In this document: one piece after another, positions 9,438-18,674 of the stretch
Position numbering within the stretch: the stretch's first letter is position 1
How the letters are laid out: each line of letters starts with the position of its first letter
DNA from: Leptolyngbya sp. O-77
GTDB taxonomy: Bacteria; Cyanobacteriota; Cyanobacteriia; Elainellales; Elainellaceae
DNA length: 64,000 bases
Direction of reading: 5' to 3'
NCBI RefSeq assembly: GCF_001548395.1
Contig: NZ_AP017367.1
Span: forward strand, 2,269,001 to 2,333,000
Translations under genes and position numbers: made by a program
The notes under the pieces: generated by a model
The model's database searches: none
What the model was told of the DNA's origin: nothing
Seen by the model: the letters and a program-made list of their open reading frames with translations, nothing else

Positions 9438-9689
9438 AGCAGGATTGCAATAATGGGCGATAAACGGCGAGGTTGAAACGCCAGAGAATACGTAAATCAC
9501 CCCTACACGGCTGTATCAAAGCTGCGTCCGTGCATCAGGATAGTTTCATATTCTCAGTTTTCTCTTCGCCTAAAAGCCTGCCGGACTCACCCCTACAGAA
9601 CTTTCACACGCGATTGACCTGCTTTAAAGCTTCTGTGACTGGAGTTGGGAAACTAGCGAACGGGATTCTCAGCAGGGCACAGACCGCAA

Positions 9690-10073
9690 CTAAGGAACTG
9701 GCGTTTCGCTGGCTGCGGGGGCGGGGGGCAGAGCGTCTGGCTGGGCTTGTTGCTGCTGCTGTTCCAAAATGGCTCGCTGGCGCGCCCGAAATTGCTCAGC
9801 CGCGGAGTTGATATTTTGCTGCTGCTGGCGACGAAACTCTTCTGGAGAGCGAATAGAGCCGTAGTTGAGCTGATGAATCAAGTCGTGAATGCCGCTCATC
9901 GGGTTGTCGTTGCGGTCTGAAAACAGATCTCGGCTTTCATTCTGCGACGGCGTAACGAGATCGCTAGCAGTAGACTGGGCAGACGCAGAAATTGTCCCCA
10001 GAGCTACCATAATGACTGCGCTAGTGGTTCCCAGAGCAATTTGCCGAACTAAGCGGGTGACGAATGAATTCAT
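9690..10073 (-). CDS. Small secreted cyanobacterial protein, glutamine-rich
   Basis: 127 aa with a clear Sec signal peptide (basic NSFVTRLVR, hydrophobic stretch to about residue 30, ASA-Q cleavage site). The mature part contains a conserved-looking core (MSGIHDLIHQLNYGSIRSPE) followed by glutamine-rich coiled-coil-like sequence (RRQQQQN, EQQQQQAQ) and a proline/alanine tail. I know of no function. Related short proteins are found in other cyanobacteria, so I take it as a real periplasmic or thylakoid-lumen protein. It stands alone, 175 bp downstream of the ABC-2 permease gene on the same strand. Confidence 0.72.
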   Translation of the reverse strand: MNSFVTRLVRQIALGTTSAVIMVALGTISASAQSTASDLVTPSQNESRDLFSDRNDNPMSGIHDLIHQLNYGSIRSPEEFRRQQQQNINSAAEQFRARQRAILEQQQQQAQPDALPPAPAASETPVP

Positions 10074-10248
10074 GACTTGCTACTCCAGATTTCACACCTG
10101 CGGGTGATAGGTCTTCGATGGTTTCTGATAAATCTCTAGAACCAAAACTTCAAGAACTGAGTACTTCAGACGCAACACTTGGCGAAAATGCTCCCTGGCA
10201 TCATAACAAACCTGACCAGCACTAGCAGCATCGCCACCCGCCTCTTGC

Positions 10249-11145
10249 TCAGGCAAAGCTGCGGCTGAGGAGCGATCGCACGCCCACCAGCGCCACCGCG
10301 CCAAACCCCGCCAGCACCAGCAGCGCTCCGCCCATCGTCACGTCGCCAAAGGGCGCATTCATGACCACGCTGCCCAGCGACCAGTCCGCGTGGTTATATA
10401 CATAGCGGATCGGCTCGATGGCGTAACTCAGCGGGTTCAGTGATGCCACCCACTGCAACCAGCGCGGCATAAAGCTCAGCGGCGCGAGGGCGGTGCTGGC
10501 AAACAGCAAAGGCAGGTTGGTCACAAAAATCACCGCAATCAGCTCAATGTGCCCCGGCAGCGCAAAGGCCAGTCCCAGGCTGATCGCTGTCACCGCCACT
10601 ACCAGCAGCAAGATAATCGCCGCCACCAGCGCCAGCCCGCCTACGCCAGGAAAGCCCGCACCCAGAAACGCGCTCATGGCGACGATTACCGCCGTTTGCA
10701 GCACGCTTAGCGTGGTGATGAAGATGGCCGAGGCGGCGACGATGGAAAACCGCGACACCAGCGGAGCCACCAGCAGCCGATTGAGAAAGCCAAACTCTCG
10801 GTCAAACATGACGGGCAAGCCTGCATTCAGCGCCCCGCCAAAGGCAGTGAACACCATCACGCCCGCGCCGAGAAACTGCCCATAGTTTTCGCTGCCGCCA
10901 AACAGGCCCGGCGGCACATTTTGAAACAGCGCCCCAAACAGCACCAGCCACATGACGGGCTGAATCAATCCAGCAATTAGGGTCGTCGGGCGGCGCTGGA
11001 GCTGGATAAACAGGCGCTTGGTCAACGCGGTCGTTTCTTGCAGGAAGTCGCTGAGCGGGGAAGAGGCAGGGGCGATCGCCGCTGTGCCTCCATTTGGACG
11101 CAAGCTTTCCAGGTTAGGTTGAGGCGGGGTAACGGTCTGGCTCAT
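10249..11145 (-). CDS. ABC-2 type transporter permease (DrrB-like)
   Basis: Membrane subunit of an ABC exporter, 298 aa with about six membrane helices and the ABC-2 signature region (NRLLVAPLVSRFSIVAA and LSYAIEPIRYVYN). The closest style is the daunorubicin-resistance DrrB/ABC-2 permease widespread in cyanobacteria. The N-terminal about 40 residues are a soluble linker. No ATPase gene is adjacent, so the nucleotide-binding partner must be encoded elsewhere, and the substrate (drug, lipid or polysaccharide) is unknown. ATG start at 11145. Confidence 0.9.
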   Translation of the reverse strand: MSQTVTPPQPNLESLRPNGGTAAIAPASSPLSDFLQETTALTKRLFIQLQRRPTTLIAGLIQPVMWLVLFGALFQNVPPGLFGGSENYGQFLGAGVMVFTAFGGALNAGLPVMFDREFGFLNRLLVAPLVSRFSIVAASAIFITTLSVLQTAVIVAMSAFLGAGFPGVGGLALVAAIILLLVVAVTAISLGLAFALPGHIELIAVIFVTNLPLLFASTALAPLSFMPRWLQWVASLNPLSYAIEPIRYVYNHADWSLGSVVMNAPFGDVTMGGALLVLAGFGAVALVGVRSLLSRSFA

Positions 11146-11421
11146 AGGTCACACAGTCGCTACGAAGTTTTGAGGCGGAAGCAGCACGAATTTTACGAAT
11201 TGCTTAGCCCACCTAGTCAATAGCGTAGCGTATTGCCGAATTTCAGTTTTGGTGGACAAGACTTTGTGATGTTGCAAGCAGTGTATAGGTGTATTTGGAG
11301 GTGTACAGGAAGCAACGTCTAGTGGTGTAGTAGCCCTGATTAAGGCATTCCTACAAGATTGCCGCCAAGCAGCCTTGCCATGTAGAATTGTAGACTGTGT
11401 GAAATTTATGGCAGGACGACC

Positions 11422-11619
11422 ATGCCCAAGCTAAAAACTCGGAAAGCGGCTGCTAAGCGCTTTGAGCGCACTGGCAGCGGCAAGATTCGCCGCCGCAAGG
11501 CCTATCGCAACCACCTGTTGCAGCACAAGACTGCCGCCCGCAAACGCCGCCTCGGACAAAAGGCCGACGTGCATGAGCGCGACGCAGAAAACGTAGAACT
11601 GATGATGCCTTACCTGTAG
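11422..11619 (+). CDS. rpmI: 50S ribosomal protein bL35
   Basis: 65 aa, very basic, with the family N-terminus MPKLKTRKAAAKRFERTGSG and KIRRRKAYRNHLLQHK. It is a structural protein of the large ribosomal subunit and is full length. It lies just upstream of rplT as in most bacteria, but infC is not upstream here. The 200-bp spacer between the two genes may carry L20-dependent control, as known in other bacteria; I see no clear mimic. Confidence 0.98.
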   Translation: MPKLKTRKAAAKRFERTGSGKIRRRKAYRNHLLQHKTAARKRRLGQKADVHERDAENVELMMPYL

Positions 11620-11816
11620 GGACAACCTCGCAGGTAGAGCGCATTTCTATGTGCTTTATGCATTTCTATGCGCTTTATAAGCTTTATAAAAGTGCTTCTT
11701 CTGCTTTTCGGCATCTGCTGCTTTTCAAAGGGTTGGGCGCACGGCCTGGCATTACCTACCGCCTGCGACTGCCCGATGACCGACTCAACTTTTAACCAAG
11801 TGTAGGGACTGAACTT

Positions 11817-12173
11817 ATGACTCGTGTAAAACGCGGAAACGTGGCGCGCAAGCGTCGGAAAAAGATTTTGAAGCTTGCCAAGGGCTTCCGGGGGTCGCAC
11901 TCCACCCTGTTTCGCACTGCAAACCAGCAGGTGATGAAGGCGCTGCGGAACGCCTACCGCGATCGCCGCAAGCGGAAGCGCGATTTTCGCCGCCTCTGGA
12001 TCACCCGCATCAACGCCGCCGCCCGTCAGCACGGCATGAGCTATAGCCAGCTCATCGGCAGCCTGCACAAAGCCAACATCGAGATCAACCGCAAGATGCT
12101 GGCGCAGATGGCGATTCTCGATCCGGCGGGCTTTGGCAAAGTGATCGAAGTGGCAAGCAAGGCAAAGGGCTAG
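11817..12173 (+). CDS. rplT: 50S ribosomal protein bL20
   Basis: 118 aa, full length. It begins MTRVKRGNVARKRRKKILKL and has the RNA-binding helices RDRRKRKRDFRRLWITRINAAAR and MSYSQLIGSLHKANIEINRK. It binds 23S rRNA early in 50S assembly and, in many bacteria, represses its own operon. It is separated from rpmI by about 200 bp containing two short ATGC/TTTAT-rich duplications (near 11640-11690). The start has little Shine-Dalgarno complementarity, which is common in cyanobacteria. Confidence 0.98.
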   Translation: MTRVKRGNVARKRRKKILKLAKGFRGSHSTLFRTANQQVMKALRNAYRDRRKRKRDFRRLWITRINAAARQHGMSYSQLIGSLHKANIEINRKMLAQMAILDPAGFGKVIEVASKAKG

Positions 12174-12181
12174 GTAGACGC

Positions 12182-12958
12182 TTGATCAAGCTGCGAGTTG
12201 CGGGTTTGATCTTAGGAATCTGGGCGGGGGTGCAGGGTGCTGTGCCCCCGTTCGTTCATGCGGCAGACCTGGATACAATTCGGCGGCGCGGCTACTTGAT
12301 TGTGGCGGTGAAAGACAACCTGCCGCCGCTGGGCTTTCAGGACCCGTCAGGCACGCTGCAAGGGCTGGAAATCGACCTGGCGCGACAGCTTGCCGCCGAG
12401 CTGTTGGGTCGCCCAGACGCGGTGGAACTGCGCCCTGTGAGCAATCAAGAGCGGCTGGCGGCGCTGCTGGCAGATGAGGTAGATGTCGTCATCGCCCGCA
12501 TGACGTTGACGGCTTCGCGGGCGCGGCTGGTGGACTTTAGCGAAACCTACTACTTGGACGGAACGGCGCTGATTACCCGCGACAGCACGATCCAGCGCAC
12601 CGCTCACCTGCGTCGGCGGGCGATCGCCGTTCTGGAAAACTCCAGCACCATCGCCGTCGTGCGATCGCGCTTGCCCCAGGCGCAGCTCGTCGGCGTGAGA
12701 TCCTACCAGGATGCGCTGACGCTGATGGAATCTGGCCAGGTCGCCGCCTTTGCCGCCGATGCCAGCGTGCTCATCGGCTGGGCCCAGGGCAACCCCAATT
12801 ATCAGGTCTTACCAGAGCGGCTGTCGGGGGAACCGCTGGCGATCGCCATGCCGAGGGGACATCGCTATCAAAGCCTGCGGCAGCGGGTAAATCAGACCGT
12901 CCTGCGGCTCAGGGAAACGGGCTGGCTGGGCGATCGCATTCGGTTTTGGGGCCTTTAG
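12182..12958 (+). CDS. Periplasmic substrate-binding protein, family 3 (amino-acid type)
   Basis: 258 aa with a Sec signal peptide (LRVAGLILGIWAGVQGAVPP, cleavage near AHA-AD) followed by a family 3 bacterial extracellular solute-binding domain (DLDTIRRRGYLIVAVKDNLPPLGF, GLEIDLARQLAAELLG, VDVVIARMTLTASRARLVDFSETY). It would capture an amino acid or similar small polar solute for an ABC importer, but no permease or ATPase gene is nearby, so it is an orphan binding protein. The start is a TTG eight bases after the rplT stop, suggesting cotranscription with the ribosomal genes; the signal peptide needs this start. Confidence 0.88.
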   Translation: MIKLRVAGLILGIWAGVQGAVPPFVHAADLDTIRRRGYLIVAVKDNLPPLGFQDPSGTLQGLEIDLARQLAAELLGRPDAVELRPVSNQERLAALLADEVDVVIARMTLTASRARLVDFSETYYLDGTALITRDSTIQRTAHLRRRAIAVLENSSTIAVVRSRLPQAQLVGVRSYQDALTLMESGQVAAFAADASVLIGWAQGNPNYQVLPERLSGEPLAIAMPRGHRYQSLRQRVNQTVLRLRETGWLGDRIRFWGL

Positions 12959-12990
12959 CATGGGGACTTTAGCAACGGAGAGCAAGCGCC

Positions 12991-13641
12991 ATGAACTCGG
13001 ATCAGAATTCACAGCAAAACCCACAGCAGAATTCGCAGCAGCATCCCCAGCCCGATCTGCAAAACGGTCGCCCGGCCGTGTTTCTCGACCGCGACGGCGT
13101 GCTGAATATCGAAGCAGGCTACATTTACGAACTGGAAAATCTAAACCTGATTCCCGGCGTAGCGCAGGCGGTGCGGCGGCTGAACGATCGCGGTCTGTTC
13201 TGCTGTCTAGTGTCCAACCAGTCGGGCCCCGCGCGGGGCTACTATCCGCGATCGCACGTCGATAACTTGCACGAACGCCTCTGCCGTCTGCTACATAAAG
13301 AAGCGGGCGCACGGCTCGACGCAATTTACTATTGCCCCGACCTCAGCCCGCCCGAAGGCGGCACGGTGGCAGAATTTGCCCGCTGGACGGCCTGGCGCAA
13401 GCCCAACACGGGAATGCTCGTCGCCGCCGCCTGGGAGCATAATCTGGACATTCGCCGCAGCTTTATGGTGGGCGACAAGGCGACGGACGTAGATCTGGCC
13501 CACAACGCTGGGTGCAAAGGCATCCTGGTGCAAACGGGCTATGGCGATCGCGTCCTATCGGGAGCCTATCAGCACCAGACCCAGCCCGACCACGTGGCCG
13601 AAAATCTGGCCGCCGCCGTCGAGTGGATTTGCGCCGCCTAG
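12991..13641 (+). CDS. HAD-IIIA phosphatase, GmhB-like (heptose 1,7-bisphosphate 7-phosphatase family)
   Basis: 216 aa. After a glutamine/asparagine-rich N-terminal tail of about 25 residues comes the HAD motif I with nucleophile and acid Asp33/Asp35 (FLDRDGVLN), motif II in LVSNQSGPARG, and motif IV in SFMVGDKATDVDLAHNAGC. The family dephosphorylates D-glycero-D-manno-heptose 1,7-bisphosphate (nucleotide-heptose supply for LPS or S-layer glycans) or histidinol phosphate; the four-Cys/His zinc loop (about YYCPDLSPPEGG) is only partly present. It lies 32 bp after the binding-protein gene on the same strand. Confidence 0.85.
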   Translation: MNSDQNSQQNPQQNSQQHPQPDLQNGRPAVFLDRDGVLNIEAGYIYELENLNLIPGVAQAVRRLNDRGLFCCLVSNQSGPARGYYPRSHVDNLHERLCRLLHKEAGARLDAIYYCPDLSPPEGGTVAEFARWTAWRKPNTGMLVAAAWEHNLDIRRSFMVGDKATDVDLAHNAGCKGILVQTGYGDRVLSGAYQHQTQPDHVAENLAAAVEWICAA

Positions 13642-13684
13642 CACTAATTTTGCAACTGGATTTTTGAGACTGGTTTTAGACTGG

Positions 13685-13717
13685 CAATCTAAAATCGCCA
13701 ATCTAAAATCCAAAATT
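13685..13717. repeat. AATCTAAAATC repeat pair
   Basis: Two adjacent copies (CAATCTAAAATCG, CCAATCTAAAATCC) followed by AAAATT, between the phosphatase gene and the convergent SH3b gene. The same word occurs at 58211-58231 after another gene pair, so it is a dispersed intergenic repeat. Confidence 0.75.
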
Positions 13718-13725
13718 AATCGAGG

Positions 13726-14970
13726 CTATTCCATCACAATCCAATCGCCCGACACCCACTCGCCAAACCGCTCTAGCTGCACCCAGCTACCGCTGCGTCG
13801 CCCCGTCAGCGCCACCCGACTGCCATTGGGAATCGTGCCTACGACCGGCCCGCCAGGGCTACTGCGGACATTCAGCGGGCTGCCGTTGGTGCGGACTCGT
13901 CCAAAGGAAATATCGCCGCCTACATTCCCAGAGGGGTCATTGACCAGCCAGTTATCGGATACCCAGGTACCATTGGTGCGCTCGACCCATTCGCCGCTGC
14001 GGCGACCCGTCAGTTCGACCCGGCTGCCGTTGGCCAGCGCCCCGATGACTGTGCCACCGGGCGCATTGCGGACATTTAGCGGGCTGCCGTTGGTTGCGAC
14101 AAACTTGGTGCTCCGGTCACCCCCAATCGGCGGCTGTGGCGTGGGGGGTTGGGGCGTAGTCCCCGGATTGGTCGTAATCCAATTGCTCGAAATCCAGGTG
14201 CCGTTGGTGCGCTCGACCCATTCGCCGCTGCGGCGGCCCGTCAGTTCCACCCGGCTACCATTGGCAATCGACCCGATGACTGCGCCGCCGGGGGCATTTC
14301 GCACATTCAGCGGGCTACCGTTGGTTCGCACAAAGGCGGTGCTACTGCCTGCGCCCACACCGGGGTTGGGGGTGGGGCTGGGTGGAGGAGTCGTGACGGG
14401 CGGCTGGCTGTAGGTAATGTAGCGGCCATCGACCCAGGTGCTATTGGTGCGTTCCAAAAAGCCGTTGCTGGAACGACCCGTCAGTTCGACTCGCGTGCCG
14501 TTGGGCAGCGTGCCTACAATTGCTCCGCCAGGCGCACTGCGGACATTCAGCGGCTCTCCCGAAGTATTCACAAAGCCCACTGCTCGGTCGGTACCGCTGG
14601 GGGGCTGGGTCGGGCTGGTATTGCCCACCGCAACCCAGTCGGCGGAAACCCAGGTGCCGTTGGCCAACTCCAGATAGTTGCCGCTGCGGCGACCCGTTAG
14701 CTCGACCCGTGCGCCGTTGGGCAAGCTGCTGACTACGGGCCCGCCCGGTGTGCTGCGGACGTTCAGCGGGTTGCCATTGGTCTGCACAGTGCCCGTGGCG
14801 GCCATCGCAGACCCCGCCGTGCTGACGACCAGAGCCGCTGCCAAGACCTGCGCCGAGAGCCACGCTGCGCTGGTCGGCGAGGGCAGCAGCTCGCTCAGGT
14901 CGCGCAATTCGGGCGCTGGCTCGGTGCTTTCGTAGAGGAGGGCAGTGTGGAGATAGGCGAGGGATTCCAT
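13726..14970 (-). CDS. Five-repeat bacterial SH3 (SH3b) protein
   Basis: 414 aa. After about 35 residues starting MESLAYLHTALLYESTEPAP there is a hydrophobic signal-like segment (about 37-58, ending AMAATG), then five SH3b repeats of about 55 residues each, all beginning with NGxPLNVRxxPGG or SGEPLNVRSAPGG and ending GTWVSxxW. The repeats are joined by proline/threonine-rich linkers; repeats 3 and 4 share GRRSGEWVERTNGTW exactly. SH3b domains usually bind cell wall peptides or act in protein interaction, so a periplasmic or cell-wall location is inferred. The C-terminus ends inside repeat 5. No catalytic domain is present. Confidence 0.9.
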   Translation of the reverse strand: MESLAYLHTALLYESTEPAPELRDLSELLPSPTSAAWLSAQVLAAALVVSTAGSAMAATGTVQTNGNPLNVRSTPGGPVVSSLPNGARVELTGRRSGNYLELANGTWVSADWVAVGNTSPTQPPSGTDRAVGFVNTSGEPLNVRSAPGGAIVGTLPNGTRVELTGRSSNGFLERTNSTWVDGRYITYSQPPVTTPPPSPTPNPGVGAGSSTAFVRTNGSPLNVRNAPGGAVIGSIANGSRVELTGRRSGEWVERTNGTWISSNWITTNPGTTPQPPTPQPPIGGDRSTKFVATNGSPLNVRNAPGGTVIGALANGSRVELTGRRSGEWVERTNGTWVSDNWLVNDPSGNVGGDISFGRVRTNGSPLNVRSSPGGPVVGTIPNGSRVALTGRRSGSWVQLERFGEWVSGDWIVME

Positions 14971-15973
14971 AGCGGTGTGACCTTTGTTTTACAGGATCTC
15001 TTACAGATGATTTGGAGCAGGTAATCGGGGGGTGAATGATGCCGGGGATGATATCGATTAATAGACGAGGGGGCGAGACGTGAGGGGCGATCGCCAAGCT
15101 CTACAACGGTTTACTCATAAGCGATACAGCTTATGGTACTACGATTTCGGAAAGGGCTTATTTGAGAGAAAATTCGCAGATTTTGCAAAATCTTCCCGGT
15201 TTAAGGAGCATAGGTGGAAACGTGAAAAATGAGGTGACCAATCATTGCGGAAATCGCGGCCTGCTGAGTTTGGATCAACGCTGGGGCTGAAAATTGATAC
15301 ATGAAGATTTGAGAAAAAAAATTGAGAAAACTTGACTCGCAGAACCGGACTATTAGAGCTTGGTTCTGCAAGACGAATTTACGACCGCAAAAGTGCCCAA
15401 GGTTTGATTTTTAGTCCGGAGGAGAGTTTGGCTGGGTTTGAATTTTAGCCAGGCCTAAGTCTATGCACCTTCTGTTTTTTTCTGGGGTTTATCCTGGTGA
15501 TTTTTTGGGGCATCGGGTGCGCTATGGATTCGCAACTTAGGGAATTTAAGCAGTTCAAGAATTTTGAAAGAACCGTGAGACTGTCCCAGATTGTGGGCAT
15601 CTTAAAACCACTCGCTTGAGTTTGTACACGAGTTGAATCAGGTGCAAAGCCATCCGTTTGGAGCCGTGAAGTAACCTAACTTTCCGAAGCAAAACCTAAA
15701 AGGGCGATCGCCCATCTTGCCTCAGGGGTTCACAGCCTAGGTGCCTATCACAAAAATTATAGGTGCTTAGCACAAAAGTTAATTGATAGATTAGCTGCAA
15801 GAATGACTGAGCGCAGAGACAACGCCTGCCGTAGGGCAGATTGAGGATGTGTCGTGGGAGACTGTTGAACCCCTCATGCCCTTGTGTTCGTTTTGATTCG
15901 ATGGATTAGGCAAATTCGGTGTCTTGATCACTTGATCAGCGGCAAGCCGCATTGCTTGTCAGGAAGCCCGCCC
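14971..15973. other. 1.0-kb gene-free region between divergent genes
   Basis: This stretch separates the SH3b gene (leftward) from the PAS-GAF kinase gene (rightward). I see no supported coding sequence or tRNA. A perfect 7-bp hairpin, CATAAGC/GCTTATG, lies at 15116-15135. The region is A+T richer than the flanking genes and should hold both promoters. A poorly supported in-frame GTG at 15884 would extend the kinase by 30 residues. Confidence 0.5.
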
Positions 15974-18652
15974 ATGAGCCTAAAATCTCGGTCGAAAAAG
16001 ACCCCGCCCCAATCCAACTCGGAGGAATCGCTGTCGGACAATGCGCCCCTTTTCGAGCGCCCTGCTCCGGCATCTTCTTGTCCGTCGGCGGAGAATTCTG
16101 AACGGAACTGCGAGAATAGACACTGCACCGGGTCCAAATCTTTGTCAGGCGGTTCCCATTTGAGCAACAGTCATGCGCGATCGCACTCTTCTCCTGCGCC
16201 ACCGAGCGATGGTTCCGCTGCCTCATCGTCCGCGATCGCTCAACCCCTGCTCAAGTTTGACAGCCTGGAAATTAGCAGCCTGGAAGCTAGCAGTCTGAAA
16301 GCTAGCAGCCCGGCGGATTTCTCAGATGCGCTGCCGCCGTTCATTCAACCGCTGCTCACGCTGATTTCTGACCTAGTTTATGTCTATGACCGGGTGGCGC
16401 ACCGCCTCATGCTGATGAACGATCGGACGGCGGCAGTGCTGGGGGATTGCCTGGAGGGACTACAGTCGCCTAGTATCGCCGCCCTCTCTGCACGGGTTCA
16501 TTCAGAGGACTGGGCACGGGTGCAGACGTATCTGGCTCAGATGTTGGGCGAGTCGAGCGATGAGCATGAGGTGGAATTTCGCCTGCGGCAGAGCAACGGC
16601 GAGTGGCGCTGGCTGCGATCGCGCGATCGCCTGTTGTCTCGCACGCTCGATGGACTGCCCTGGCAGCGGTTGGGCCTTTTGACTGATATTACCCACCAAA
16701 AGCAAACAGACTCTACCGCCCAGCCAACGTCCCTGGTCGAGCAGCAGATGGCGCTGGTTTCCAAACAAGCCACCCACTTTGCCCGGATGCTGAGTCAGTC
16801 TTTGGATTTGAAAGACATCCTGAATACGGCTGTAGATCAGGTTCTACAGATCTTTCAGGCAGATCGGGTGCTGATCTACCGCCTGTTTGAAAATGGCACA
16901 GGCAGCATCATCGTAGATGCGATCGCCGCAGGGTGTCCACCGATTGCGGGGCATCCGCCGCCAGAGAGCATCTTTCCTATAGCCGATCGCCCGACTAGCA
17001 ACGCGGGCTGGGTCTACAGCCTGGATAACCTAGAGGCGGAATCGCTTTCAGAGCATTCTCGCAGCGTTTTGCGACGGCTGGGCGTTCGCGCCATGCTGGT
17101 CGTGCCGATGATGCAGCAAGATACGCTGTGGGGCTGGCTGGTGGTGCATCAGTGTTTGGGCGATCGCACCTGGCAGAAGTGGGAAACTGACCTGATTACC
17201 CAACTTGCGGGCCAGTTAGAGCTGGCCATTGCCCAATCGGAACTCTATCAGCAGGTGCAGCGCCTAAATGTTGATCTAGAGCGGCAGATTCAGGCCCGCA
17301 CGGCCGAACTGCGGCTAGCGTCGAACTTTGAAGCGACGCTCAAACGCATTACCGACAAGGTGCGCGACAGCCTCGACGAAGATCAGATTTTGCAAACGGC
17401 AGTGCAGGAATTGGCGATCGCCACCGAGATTAGCTGCTGCAATGCCGCCCTCTATGACCTGGAAGGGGGCACCTCGACGGTTCGCTACGAGTACACCACC
17501 ACCGTCTCCCCCTACCAAGGACGCACCGCCGATCTAGCGGCCTTCCCAGAGATCTACGGCCCATTGCTCAACGGGCAGAGTCTACAATTCTGCTCTCTTG
17601 TGCCCAACCCGGTGCGCGGGCGCGTGTCCATGCTGGCAACGCCCATTATGGACGACCAGGGCGTGCTGGGCGACTTGTGGATGATCAACCACGCCTTCTA
17701 TGCCTTTGGCGAACAGGACTTGCGGATGGCGCAGCAGGTGGCCAACCAGTGTGCGATCGCCCTCCGCCAGGCCCGGCTGTTTCAAGCTGCCCAAGCTCAG
17801 GTGCGAGAACTAGAAAGACTCAACCAACTCAAAGACGACTTCCTCAGCACCGTCTCCCACGAACTGCGAACGCCCATGTCCAATATCAAAATGGCCATTC
17901 AAATGCTAGAGTTAACCCTCCGGCAGGCGGGCATTTTGGACAGCACCACAGAGCCAGAGCCAAACCGGGTCAACCGCTACTTCAAAATCCTGCGGGAAGA
18001 GTCGCAGCGCGAAATCAGTCTGATCAACGACCTACTTGACCTGTCGCGGCTCGACGCGGGCGCAGATGCGCTGCATCTCACCACAATCAACCTGGCCAGC
18101 TGGCTAATACCACTGCTGCGCCCGTTTGAGGAACGTGCCCGCAATCACCAGCAATCTCTACAAATTCGCCTGGACGCAGCTAACCTCCCACCCTTGATCA
18201 CCGACCTGGCTAAGCTGGAGCGCGTGGTTACAGAACTGCTGACCAATGCCTGCAAGTACACCCCTGCGGAGGGCGAAATTTGGGTCGAGGTAACGAGTCT
18301 GGAATCGGGGGTTCAAGCGCAGGAGGAGGGAAGAGAGAAGAAGGAAGAAGGAAGAAGGAAGAGAGAAGAGGGAAGAGGGAAGAGAAAAATACTTGCTTAC
18401 TCCAGCGCTCCAACTCTCCAGATCCGCGTTACTAACACTGGCACGGAAATTCCGCTCATCGAGCGCGATCGCATTTTTGAAAAGTTCTACCGCATCCCCA
18501 ATAACGACCCCTGGAAATATGGCGGCACTGGGCTAGGGCTGGCGCTCGTGAAAAAGCTGGTCATGTGCCTGCAAGGTACGCTAGAGCTAGACTGCGGCAA
18601 TGGACAGGTTCAATTCACGGTCACGCTGCCGCTTCAGCCAACAGTTGACTAA
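15974..18652 (+). CDS. PAS-GAF-GAF sensor histidine kinase
   Basis: Soluble hybrid-sensor kinase of about 890 aa. From the N-terminus: a low-complexity Ser-rich tail of about 110 residues, a PAS/PAC domain (LISDLVYVYDR to LGLLTDITHQKQ), a first GAF of phytochrome style (VDQVLQIFQADRVLIYRL) without an obvious bilin-binding Cys, a second GAF, a HisKA box (FLSTVSHELRTPMSNIKMA) and HATPase (ELLTNACKYTP, GGTGLGLALVKKLV). The G1 motif is the VTNTGTEIP variant usual in this cyanobacterial group. Between the N- and G1 boxes a purine-rich insertion at 18321-18389 encodes about 23 Glu/Lys/Arg/Gly residues. Start ATG 15974 is preceded by AGGAAG. No regulator gene is adjacent. Confidence 0.92.
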   Translation: MSLKSRSKKTPPQSNSEESLSDNAPLFERPAPASSCPSAENSERNCENRHCTGSKSLSGGSHLSNSHARSHSSPAPPSDGSAASSSAIAQPLLKFDSLEISSLEASSLKASSPADFSDALPPFIQPLLTLISDLVYVYDRVAHRLMLMNDRTAAVLGDCLEGLQSPSIAALSARVHSEDWARVQTYLAQMLGESSDEHEVEFRLRQSNGEWRWLRSRDRLLSRTLDGLPWQRLGLLTDITHQKQTDSTAQPTSLVEQQMALVSKQATHFARMLSQSLDLKDILNTAVDQVLQIFQADRVLIYRLFENGTGSIIVDAIAAGCPPIAGHPPPESIFPIADRPTSNAGWVYSLDNLEAESLSEHSRSVLRRLGVRAMLVVPMMQQDTLWGWLVVHQCLGDRTWQKWETDLITQLAGQLELAIAQSELYQQVQRLNVDLERQIQARTAELRLASNFEATLKRITDKVRDSLDEDQILQTAVQELAIATEISCCNAALYDLEGGTSTVRYEYTTTVSPYQGRTADLAAFPEIYGPLLNGQSLQFCSLVPNPVRGRVSMLATPIMDDQGVLGDLWMINHAFYAFGEQDLRMAQQVANQCAIALRQARLFQAAQAQVRELERLNQLKDDFLSTVSHELRTPMSNIKMAIQMLELTLRQAGILDSTTEPEPNRVNRYFKILREESQREISLINDLLDLSRLDAGADALHLTTINLASWLIPLLRPFEERARNHQQSLQIRLDAANLPPLITDLAKLERVVTELLTNACKYTPAEGEIWVEVTSLESGVQAQEEGREKKEEGRRKREEGRGKRKILAYSSAPTLQIRVTNTGTEIPLIERDRIFEKFYRIPNNDPWKYGGTGLGLALVKKLVMCLQGTLELDCGNGQVQFTVTLPLQPTVD
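16262..16306. repeat. In-frame 15-bp tandem repeats in the histidine kinase
   Basis: Three 15-bp units (AGCCTGGAAATTAGC, AGCCTGGAAGCTAGC, AGTCTGAAAGCTAGC), followed by a partial fourth, encode the pentapeptide series SLEIS-SLEAS-SLKAS just before the PAS domain. Confidence 0.9.
18321..18389. repeat. Purine-only repeat inserted in the HATPase domain
   Basis: A run made almost wholly of A and G (units such as GGAAGAA and GGAAGAG) lies in frame inside the kinase ATPase domain. Similar heptamer-like purine repeats are common in cyanobacterial spacers, and one lies just before ureG in this window. Confidence 0.9.
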
Positions 18653-18674
18653 ACTCCTATCCCCAACCCCTGCC

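Noticed and set aside
13541..14413. 290-aa plus-strand frame opposite the SH3b gene
   Set aside because: Its repeats only mirror the SH3b repeats on the other strand.
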